Shown here: piece by piece, positions 54,764 to 64,000 of the stretch
How positions within the stretch are numbered: position 1 is the first letter of the stretch
How the letters are laid out: each line of letters starts with the position of its first letter
Assembly (NCBI RefSeq): GCF_014197915.1
Contig: NZ_JACIGK010000001.1
Span: 62,001-126,000, forward strand
DNA length: 64,000 nt
DNA from: Roseospira visakhapatnamensis
GTDB lineage: Bacteria > Pseudomonadota > Alphaproteobacteria > Rhodospirillales > Rhodospirillaceae
Reading direction: 5' to 3'
Translations under genes and position numbers: made by a program
Notes under the pieces: model-generated
The model's input: the letters and a program-made list of their open reading frames with translations, nothing else
Databases searched by the model: none
What the model was told of the DNA's origin: nothing

Positions 54764-55080
54764 TATGCGGACGGATCCCGGACAGGCGCGCGCGCCTGCC
54801 CCGCCGGACTCAGGGGTGGGACAGCACCGGAAGAAAGCAACCGATAGGTTCGCGGGCGATCATTTCACCAACGATATCAAGTCGGCGTCACGTTTCATGC
54901 AAAGCTGTTTTTCTGTTTCTCATCCGAATGACGGCGACCGGCGCAACACCCATTGTTCACCTGGATTATTGAAGCCGCAGGTCGTAAACTTCTTGTGTTC
55001 AGGATCCCGACTCTTGGGGGCACGTCGGGCTCTCCCGTCGCCCCGCATGTGCACCGGATCGGCACGGCGTGCAGCGCCTC
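54764..55080. other. Intergenic region upstream of the DivL-like gene
   Basis: About 320 bases with no gene seen; lower GC between 54840 and 55000. No repeat copy or RNA gene recognised. Confidence 0.4.
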
Positions 55081-55129
55081 CTGTTTGACAGTGCCCTCTG
55101 TTTGACAGTGCCCCCTGTTTGACAGTGGT
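55081..55129 (+). promoter_or_regulatory. Three tandem 17-bp repeats containing TTGACA, upstream of the DivL-like gene
   Basis: CTGTTTGACAGTGCCCT (55081-55097), CTGTTTGACAGTGCCCC (55098-55114), then CTGTTTGACAGTGGT (55115-55129). Each unit has a perfect -35-like TTGACA and a small dyad CTGT-TTG-ACAG. Positioned just before the predicted start at 55137. Could be a multi-site operator or stacked -35 elements. Confidence 0.6.
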
Positions 55130-55136
55130 CGACACC

Positions 55137-57860
55137 ATGCGCTGGTCCCGAGTGAGGCACGAACGCCCCAGATCACACCGCCGCGAGGCCCGATCCGAAC
55201 GCCCCGTCTCAAACCGGCGGGCATCCGGACCGGGGCGGCCCCCCCGCCTGCTCGCCCCCGTCGCGGCGGTCGCGGCCGTGGTGATGCTCTTCCCGGCGAC
55301 CGCCGCCGCCCAGGCGCCACCCCAAGGCTTCGGCGAGACGCTGATCGCCGCGCTGACCACCTCCGACGCGCTGCTGGCCGAGGGGGCGAGCCTTCTTGTC
55401 CTGTCCCTGGGCCTGGGCGTCCTGGCCTGGTGGCAAAGCCGCCGCCGGCGCGCCAGCGAACGCGAGACCGAGGCCCTGGCCGACCAGGTGGAAACCCTGC
55501 GCGCCGCCATGGCCGCCGGCCCCGATACCTGCTTCGCCTGGCTGTACCGGCCCCCCCGGGTGCTCTGCGCGCGCCGCCTCGCGGTGCTGCTGAACCTGCC
55601 GGACGGCACGACCTCCGACATCGGCGCCGTGGTCGCCGCGCTGCGGCCGGACATCCGCCCGGCGCTGACCCAGGCGCTCGACCGGCTGCGCCAGGACGGA
55701 ACGCCGTTCTCGCTGGAGACCACGCGGGCGGACGGCGAGCGGCGCCTGGACCTGCGCGGCCTGCGGGTCCACGACGCCACCGACAACCGCCCGCTGGCCG
55801 ATGTCCTGTGGGTCCGCGACGTCACCGACGACGGGCGCGCCGTGGACCGCCTGGCCCGCGAGGCCGCCCGCCAGAGGGCCGAGGCCGACCGGCTGCGCGC
55901 GGTGCTGCACGCGCTGCCCCTGCCGGTGTGGGTGCGCGACGGCGACCTGGCGCTGATCTTCTGCAACGCGGCCTGCGCGCGGATGATCGAGGCCGCCGAC
56001 GCCGCCGACGCCGTGGCCCTGGGACGCGACCTCGCGGTGGGCGAGGTGGGCCGTGACCTGCGGGCCCTGGCCGCCCGCAGCCGGGCGGTGGGGGCGCCGC
56101 TGTCGGAGCGGGTGCACCTGGTGGTGGATGGCGCGCGCCGCCTGATGGACGTGACCGAGGCCCCGTTCCTCGACGACTCCGATGGCGGCCAGGACCGCCT
56201 GACCGCCGGCGTGGCCCAGGACAGCACCGCCCTGGAGGACCTGGACAACCGCCTGACCCAGGAGCAGGCCGGCCAGGCCGCCGTGCTGGACCGCCTGTCG
56301 ACGGCCATCGCCATCTTCGGGCCGGACACGCGGCTGAGCTATCACAATCCCGCCTTCGCCCGCCTGTGGCGCCTGGACCCGGCCTGGCTGGACCGGGACG
56401 GCCCGGGCTACGGCGCCCTGCTGAACCGGCTGCGCGACCAGCGCGCCTTGCCGGAGGTGGCCGACTACCCGGCCTTCCGCACCGCCGAGGTGGGCCGCTT
56501 CACCACCCTGATCGATCCGCTGGAGGATCTGATTCACCTGCCCGACGGCAAGACGTTGCGCCGGGTCATCACCCCCCAGCCCAAGGGCGGGCTGCTGTTC
56601 ACCTATGAGGACGTCACCGACGCGCTCAGCCTGGAGCGCTCCTACAACACCCTCTCGGCGGTCCAGCGCGAGACGCTGGATCACCTGCATGAGGCGGTCG
56701 CCGTGTTCGGCGCCGACGGACGCCTGAAGCTGGCCAACCCGGCCTTCGAGGCCCTGTGGGGCGCGCACGCCGCCGACCCCGAACTGGCCCTTCCCCTGTC
56801 CGAGTTCATGGACCTCCAGCAGGCGCGGTTCGCCGACGAGACCAGTTGGCGCCACCATCGCTTCGCCGTGCTGGCGCCCCCCTCGCACCGCGCGCCTCAT
56901 CGCGGACGGGTGACCCCGCAAGGCGCGATCGTGCTGGACTACGCCTGCGTGCCCCTGCCCGACAGCGGTGTCCTGCTCAGCTACAACGACGTGTCCGATA
57001 CCGCGCGGGTCGAACACGCGCTGCGCGAACGCGCCGCCACCCTGAGCGCGGCGAGCATGCTGCGCGCCGACTTCATCGCCAGCCTGTCCTATGAACTGCG
57101 CACGCCGCTGACCACCATCGCCGGCTTCTCGGAGATGCTGTCGGCCGAGTACCACGGCCACCTGAACGCCCAGCAGATCGACTATGCCCAGTCCATCGCC
57201 GAGACCGCCCGCGACATGATCACCCTGCTGGACGACACCGCCGACCTGGTGGCCATCGAGGCCGGGCGCGCCGGGCTGGAGGTGGCCGCCTTCGACATCG
57301 CCGACCTGGTGGCCCGGGTGATGACCGTCAGCCGCGACCTGGTGCGCCGCCGCGCGGTGGCCATTCAGGTGGATTGCCCGCCGGACATCGGCTGGATGGT
57401 CGGCGACGCCGACCGCATCCGCCAGATCCTCACGCACCTGATGGGGCGGGCCATTCGCGCCTGCGCCGCCGGTGGGCATGTGACCGCGCGGGTCGCGCGC
57501 GCCCCGGCGGCGGACGGATCGGAGGTCCGGGGTTCCGACGGCGAGCCCCCGGAGGCCGCCGGCGCCGGGACCGGCCCCGGCGACCAGGGCCTGGAACGCA
57601 TCGTCTTCAGCGTCGGCGACGACAACGGCGAGACCGCCGGCCGGCGGCTGGCCGCCGGCGCCGACCTGGGCGACGGCGGATCGCTCACCATGCTGCTGGT
57701 GCGGCGCTTCACGGAAATGCACGGCGGCACCATGACCCTGCAGGCGCTGCCGGGGACGGGCACCACGGTGATCTGCAGCCTGCCGTCGGGCCGGGCCGAC
57801 ACCATGCCCCAGGCCGCGGCGGACACGCTCCACCGCGACGACGCCACCGCCCCGGCCTGA
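55137..57860 (+). CDS. DivL-like multi-PAS histidine kinase homologue with Tyr in place of His
   Basis: 907 residues. One N-terminal hydrophobic segment (LLAPVAAVAAVVMLFPATAAA) and a second helix (LLVLSLGLGVLAWW). At least three PAS-like domains follow (starting near HALPLPVWVRDGDLALIFCN, LDRLSTAIAIFGPDTRLSYHN and LDHLHEAVAVFGADGRLKLAN). The dimerisation helix reads FIASLSYELRTPLTTIAGF, so Tyr652 replaces the phospho-acceptor His, as in Caulobacter DivL. The ATPase domain is degenerate: N-box HLMGRAIRAC and a G1 box reduced to VGDDNGE. DivL acts as a scaffold controlling the CckA-CtrA cell-cycle pathway. Start uncertain: TTG at 55119, ATG at 55137 or a later codon. Confidence 0.82.
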   Translation: MRWSRVRHERPRSHRREARSERPVSNRRASGPGRPPRLLAPVAAVAAVVMLFPATAAAQAPPQGFGETLIAALTTSDALLAEGASLLVLSLGLGVLAWWQSRRRRASERETEALADQVETLRAAMAAGPDTCFAWLYRPPRVLCARRLAVLLNLPDGTTSDIGAVVAALRPDIRPALTQALDRLRQDGTPFSLETTRADGERRLDLRGLRVHDATDNRPLADVLWVRDVTDDGRAVDRLAREAARQRAEADRLRAVLHALPLPVWVRDGDLALIFCNAACARMIEAADAADAVALGRDLAVGEVGRDLRALAARSRAVGAPLSERVHLVVDGARRLMDVTEAPFLDDSDGGQDRLTAGVAQDSTALEDLDNRLTQEQAGQAAVLDRLSTAIAIFGPDTRLSYHNPAFARLWRLDPAWLDRDGPGYGALLNRLRDQRALPEVADYPAFRTAEVGRFTTLIDPLEDLIHLPDGKTLRRVITPQPKGGLLFTYEDVTDALSLERSYNTLSAVQRETLDHLHEAVAVFGADGRLKLANPAFEALWGAHAADPELALPLSEFMDLQQARFADETSWRHHRFAVLAPPSHRAPHRGRVTPQGAIVLDYACVPLPDSGVLLSYNDVSDTARVEHALRERAATLSAASMLRADFIASLSYELRTPLTTIAGFSEMLSAEYHGHLNAQQIDYAQSIAETARDMITLLDDTADLVAIEAGRAGLEVAAFDIADLVARVMTVSRDLVRRRAVAIQVDCPPDIGWMVGDADRIRQILTHLMGRAIRACAAGGHVTARVARAPAADGSEVRGSDGEPPEAAGAGTGPGDQGLERIVFSVGDDNGETAGRRLAAGADLGDGGSLTMLLVRRFTEMHGGTMTLQALPGTGTTVICSLPSGRADTMPQAAADTLHRDDATAPA

Positions 57861-57867
57861 GTGCTTC

Positions 57868-57918
57868 CCTCCCCTCGCGCGGACATCGTTTAACAAACGA
57901 TTCCAACGCGAGGGGAGG
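57868..57918. promoter_or_regulatory. Nested inverted repeat between the DivL-like and ppx/gppA genes
   Basis: Outer 12-bp arms CCTCCCCTCGCG (57868-57879) and CGCGAGGGGAGG (57907-57918) enclose an inner palindrome ATCGTTT-AAC-AAACGAT (57885-57901). It may terminate the upstream gene; the inner AT-rich palindrome looks more like a protein-binding site. Confidence 0.6.
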
Positions 57919-57949
57919 TGCACTACACTGCACATGAGAGATACTAGAT

Positions 57950-59280
57950 GTGGTCCCCCAGACGGGGCCTCCCGGACAGGCCCCACGGACCCGCCCGGAC
58001 GAGGTTCCGACGTCCTGTCGCCCGAGCGTGCCCGTGCCCTTCGAACCGCCCAGCCTTCGCATCCCGCCCCTTCGCGTCCCGCGTCTGCGTGTCGGCGCGG
58101 CGTCCGTCGTGCCGGAGGCGCACGAGGCCCCGCGACCCGAGGCGTGCCGGGATCTGGCACCGGCCCCCCCCGCGCGCCTGTCGCCGCACGGGCGGGCGGA
58201 GCGGCGCCCGGCCGGCCTGCCCGCGTCGTCCGCCGGCAGCCGTCCCACCTTCGTCGCCGTGGACCTGGGCACCAACAACTGCCGCATGCTGGCGGCCCGC
58301 CCGGATCCACGCGGTGGCTTCCGGGTGGTGGATTCCTTCTCGCGCATCACCCGCCTGGGCGAGGGCCTGCACGACAGCAACCAGCTGTCGGAGGCCGCCA
58401 TGGCCCGCACGGTCGAGGCCCTGCGCGCCTGTGCCCGCAAGATGAGCCGCCATCATGTCGCCGGCGCCCGCATGGTGGCCACCGCCGCATGCCGCCACGC
58501 CGCCAACGGGGCGGCGTTCCTGCATCGGGTGGAAGTCGAAACCGGCCTGCGCCTGGAGATCATCCCGCCCGACGAGGAGGCCCGCCTGGCGCTCGCCGGC
58601 TGCGCGCCGCTGTTGCGGCCGGGCTGTCGCGGCGCGGTGGTGTTCGACATCGGCGGCGGCAGCACCGAACTGATGTGGGTCGCGCCCGGCGGCGACGCCC
58701 GCGACCACGGCGAGGGCGACTCCGGCACGGGTGGCGACGACGGCGAGGGCGGCGTCAACGGACGCGGGCGACCGCGCGGGCCGCGCATCGTCGCCATGGC
58801 CTCGCTGCCCGTGGGCGTGGTGACCCTGGCCGAGGCCCGGGGCGGCGACCTGGGCGACCAGGACTATGCGCAGGTGGTGGACGAGGTCCGCCGCGCGCTG
58901 CGGGACTTCGACGGGTGCCACGGCATTTCCGAGCGCCTGGCGATGGGCGAGCCCATCCAGATGCTGGGCACCTCGGGCACCGTCACCACCCTGGGGGGCG
59001 TGATGCTGGATCTCCCGCGCTACAACCGCGACAGCGTGGACGGCCTGGAGGTGGACTTCCTGTCCATCCGCGCCGTCAGCCGCCGGCTGCGGACCATGAC
59101 CTGCGACCAGCGCGCCCGCCATCCCTGCATCGGCACCGATCGGGCGGACCTGGTGGTCGCGGGCTGCGCCATCCTGGAGGCGATCTGCGACCTGTGGCCG
59201 ACCGGACGACTGCGCATCGCCGACCGGGGCATTCGCGAGGGGGTATTGATGGACCTGATGCGGGCCGCCAGGGTGCTGGC

Positions 59281-59284
<4 letters not shown>
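57950..59284 (+). CDS. Ppx/GppA-family phosphatase
   Basis: 444 residues from a GTG at 57950; GTG codons at 58028 or 58034 are alternatives because the first ~100 residues are Pro/Arg-rich and not part of the fold. The core has FVAVDLGTNNCRMLAA (phosphate 1 motif), RITRLGEGLHDSNQLSEAAMART, MVATAACRHAANG, GAVVFDIGGGSTELMWV (phosphate 2 motif) and QMLGTSGTVTTLGG (adenosine-type motif). Acidic/Gly insert at ~250. Hydrolyses polyphosphate or pppGpp. Its stop overlaps rlmE (ATGA), a pairing seen in other alphaproteobacteria. Confidence 0.85.
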
Positions 59285-61715
<2,431 letters not shown>

Positions 61716-61720
61716 AGAGG

Positions 61721-61767
61721 GCCGGGGACCGGGGAGCGGCCAAGGCGGCGGTTCCCCCGGTCCCGGC
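61721..61767. terminator. Bidirectional hairpin between convergent genes
   Basis: GCCGGGGACCGGGG (61721-61734) pairs with CCCCCGGTCCCGGC (61754-61767), one bulged base, around a 19-base loop. It lies 6 bases after guaB and just before the minus-strand gene's stop. Confidence 0.5.
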
Positions 61768-61772
61768 GCCGT

Positions 61773-63056
61773 CTACTCCACCGGGGTGATCGCCTCCCAG
61801 CGATGCACCACGTCCAGGCCGTCCAGCACCACGCCGTCGAAGCCCAGGTCCATCAGGCCGACGAAGTGCTCCCCCAGGTGCGTCTTCCAGTCCGGATCCC
61901 AGTATTCGGTGAAGTAGGCACCGGGCCGATCGCGCACCGTGGCGGACAGCCAGCGGGGATCCCCCAGGCGCCACTTGGGTTGCCAGTAGTAGGTATCCTC
62001 CCGGGCCAGGGCGACGTTGAAGGTCGCCAGCACCATCCGCCGCGCGCCCAGCTTCTTGTAGCGCAACTCGGCCACCTGCTGCGCCGTTAGCGCCCGGCCG
62101 CCGATGACGAACGGATTGACGATGATGATGTCGTGGTTGGTGGCGCGCAGCGCCCCCACCAGCAGGCTCACGTCGCCAAACCCGCCGCCGTGCTCCAGCA
62201 CCAGCGCCGAGCGGGCCTGACGCGGATCGGTGATGTTGTCGGCGTTCTCGCCCATCGGGCGACCGCCGGGCACGCGGTCCAGCCGGCCGTGGTCGTCGGT
62301 GTCCACCAGCAGCAGCACGCCGGCCTCGGCGGCCAGCCGGTGCGCCTCGACCACGCCCTCGGCGTCCACGCAGTGATCGACGGACAGCAACGCCATGTCC
62401 AGGTCGCGCAGTACCGCCAGCGTTTCCGGATCCAGCGGCGGTTGGCCACAGAACTGGCCGTCCAGCACCAGGCCGTCGACGGCGCCGACGAAGCCGCTGC
62501 TGATCTCGCCCACCCCGGCGGCCGGCGAGTCGGGATCGACCGCGCCCAGGCCGGCCTCGACGGCGCGCGCCGCCTCCAGCACCGCCTCGCGGCGGTCGCG
62601 CACGGCCAGCGGCGCCCCGCCCCGGGCCAGGATGGCGAATCCCGGATCGCGGGCGCGGGCATAGCGCGCCAGCTCGCGGACGATGGCCCGCAGCTCCTCG
62701 CGGAAGGCGGGGATGGCCCAGGGGGGCAGCGACAGCAGGGGCTCGCCGGGACCCTCGGGCTCGGCCACCGGCTGCTCCGCCCGCAGCGCCTCCAGCAGGG
62801 TCGGGCGCGGCTCCGGATCGTACAGCCCCTCGGGCTCCATGCTCTCCTGTTCGGGCGCGAGGCCCAGATCGCGGAGCTGCTCCATCAACCGCTGGGTCCC
62901 CATGACCGGCGGGCCGACCGGCGAGTCCGAGGCCGCCGGGTCCTGCGCCCGGGCGGCGGGGGGCGGCGACATCACCGCCCCCAGGGACAGCGCGGCGACA
63001 AGCGCGCGGGCGGGCCAGACGGACCGGCGGGCGGGGTATGAGCGGTTGGCTTTCAT
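61773..63056 (-). CDS. Secreted TM1410/GH114-like hydrolase-related protein
   Basis: 427 residues with a signal peptide (~1-38, ending ARAQDP). The N-terminal ~120 residues are Glu/Pro-rich. The rest is a TIM-barrel-like domain of the TM1410/GH114 (endo-alpha-1,4-polygalactosaminidase-like) group: [43 protein letters not shown], and [41 protein letters not shown]. The 'DG(V/L)VLDGLD' end and 'EYWDPDWK' are hallmarks. Enzymatic activity is not proven. The ATG overlaps the upstream gene's stop (ATGA). Confidence 0.8.
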   Translation of the reverse strand: MKANRSYPARRSVWPARALVAALSLGAVMSPPPAARAQDPAASDSPVGPPVMGTQRLMEQLRDLGLAPEQESMEPEGLYDPEPRPTLLEALRAEQPVAEPEGPGEPLLSLPPWAIPAFREELRAIVRELARYARARDPGFAILARGGAPLAVRDRREAVLEAARAVEAGLGAVDPDSPAAGVGEISSGFVGAVDGLVLDGQFCGQPPLDPETLAVLRDLDMALLSVDHCVDAEGVVEAHRLAAEAGVLLLVDTDDHGRLDRVPGGRPMGENADNITDPRQARSALVLEHGGGFGDVSLLVGALRATNHDIIIVNPFVIGGRALTAQQVAELRYKKLGARRMVLATFNVALAREDTYYWQPKWRLGDPRWLSATVRDRPGAYFTEYWDPDWKTHLGEHFVGLMDLGFDGVVLDGLDVVHRWEAITPVE

Positions 63057-64000
63057 GCGGCGACCTCCGCCACCATTTCGGCGATCGCCAGGCAGGCGGT
63101 CAAGCCCGGACTCTCGATCCCGTAAAGCGCGGTGTATCCGGGCACGCCGGTCTCGCGCGGGGACTGGATGACGAAATCCCGGGCCGGCGCGCCCGGTGCC
63201 TGGATCTTGGGGCGGATGCCGGCATAGGCGGGATGCAGGGCCCCGTCGGGCAGATCGGGCCAGTAGCGGCGAATGCTGGCCTCGAAGGCGGCGCGGCGAC
63301 CCGCGTCCACGGTGTAGTCGACGGCGTCGTCCACCCAGGCCACGTCCGGGCCGAACCGGCCCTGGCCGCCCAGGTCGCGGGTGTAGTGGATGCCCAGGCC
63401 GGCTTGGCCCGGCACCGGATAGACCAGGCGGTGGAACGGCGGGCGCCCCGACAGGGCGAAGTACACCCCCTTGGCATGGTGGAGCGGCGGGATCGGCGCG
63501 GCGGGCACGCCGGCCAGCGCGCGACTCAGGGGCTGGGCGCCCAGGCCGGCGCAGTTGACGACGCCATCCGCCCGCAGCGTCATCGGCGCGGCCCCCCCCA
63601 CCGCCAGCACCACGCCCGCCGCCTCCACCCGGCCGCCGACGACCGGCGCGCGCACCGCCAGCATGGCCCCGGCCGCCTGGGCGTCCCCCAGCAGCGCCAG
63701 CATCAGGCCGTGGCTGTCGACGATGCCCGTGGTCGGCGAGGCCAGGGCGGCGGTGCAGGCCAGGCCGCCGGGCTCCAGGGCCATGGCCTCGGCCGCCGTC
63801 AGCCAGGGCAGGTCCACGCCGGCGGCGGCGGCCCGCGCCTGGACGGCGCGCAACCCGTCGATCTCCGCCGCGCCGCCGGCCGGGGTGGCGACGATCAGCT
63901 TCTCGCAACGCTCATGGGCGATGCCGCGCTCGGCGAGATAGGCATACAGAAGCGTCTTGCCCCGCACGCACAGGCGCGCCTTGAGGCTGCCCTCGGGGTA
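63053..64000 (-). CDS. FAD-dependent oxidoreductase, LhgO/DAO-like (5' end outside window)
   Basis: About 316 visible residues; the N-terminal FAD-binding GxGxxG part lies beyond the window. Visible: [15 protein letters not shown] at the edge, [114 protein letters not shown], and [29 protein letters not shown]. This order is that of L-2-hydroxyglutarate oxidase/dehydrogenase and related DAO proteins. Overlaps the GH114-like gene by 4 bases. Confidence 0.87.
   Translation of the reverse strand, partial: YPEGSLKARLCVRGKTLLYAYLAERGIAHERCEKLIVATPAGGAAEIDGLRAVQARAAAAGVDLPWLTAAEAMALEPGGLACTAALASPTTGIVDSHGLMLALLGDAQAAGAMLAVRAPVVGGRVEAAGVVLAVGGAAPMTLRADGVVNCAGLGAQPLSRALAGVPAAPIPPLHHAKGVYFALSGRPPFHRLVYPVPGQAGLGIHYTRDLGGQGRFGPDVAWVDDAVDYTVDAGRRAAFEASIRRYWPDLPDGALHPAYAGIRPKIQAPGAPARDFVIQSPRETGVPGYTALYGIESPGLTACLAIAEMVAEVAA

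Noticed and set aside
55081-55129. CRISPR-like array
   Set aside because: The three units are adjacent with no spacers, and no cas genes are present.

Overview
The window is about 70% GC, gene-dense DNA that looks like an alphaproteobacterial chromosome, most likely a Rhodospirillales relative. This is inferred from family content: DUF1036 and DUF1489 proteins, a zf-CHCC (NDUFS6-like) zinc-finger protein, a ScfR-type XRE/DUF2083 regulator, a DivL-like histidine kinase with Tyr in place of the phospho-acceptor His, betIBA with choX, phaB, and the block ffs-dnaX-ybaB-recR. No phage, IS transposase, CRISPR array, tRNA or rRNA gene was seen.

Layout. 0-11 kb: 5' part of pyrE, an enoyl-CoA hydratase, a membrane-anchored methyltransferase, an Rpn/YhgA-type nuclease, a DMT exporter, a secreted triple-DUF1036 protein, DUF1489, a GcvA-like LysR regulator, an ABC ATPase fused to an MlaE-like permease, and an OmpA-like lipoprotein. 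11-15.6 kb: a GST, a gene-poor lower-GC stretch, a secreted glycerophosphodiesterase and a GntR/FCD regulator. 15.7-21.1 kb: a five-gene LIV-type ABC importer with a Tat-type binding protein, divergent from a ScfR-like regulator. 23.2-26.7 kb: a three-gene signalling module (single-domain response regulator, two-TM protein, SSF-fused histidine kinase). 26.7-36.4 kb: a BON lipoprotein, a lipoprotein lipase, an ABC-2 ATPase, zf-CHCC, an atypical small membrane protein, polA, DUF2254 and an acyl-CoA synthetase.

36.4-39.7 kb holds the clearest accessory region. A VioC/AsnO-like Fe(II)/2-oxoglutarate oxygenase and a polytopic membrane protein sit between two gapless, roughly 80% identical direct repeats of about 224 bp. 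Each repeat is a copy of the junction between the acyl-CoA synthetase gene and a HAMP/PAS sensor gene. One gene is broken in each copy, which fits insertion of a segment that carried a diverged copy of the junction.

41.4-44.8 kb: SRP RNA, dnaX, ybaB, recR. 44.8-49.6 kb: the choline-to-betaine operon betI-betB-betA-choX on the minus strand, with a candidate BetI operator in front of betI. 49.9-54.8 kb: a secreted protein, a DmdC-like acyl-CoA dehydrogenase, a tautomerase and phaB. 55-64 kb: a DivL-like pseudokinase behind three 17-bp repeats, ppx/gppA with rlmE, guaB, a GH114/TM1410-like secreted protein and a partial FAD oxidoreductase.

A dispersed element made of three short hairpins occurs three times (near 2.0, 11.1 and 44.1 kb). 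Its loops vary while its stems are kept, which suggests selection on structure. A second palindrome family occurs near 49.8 and 53.2 kb.
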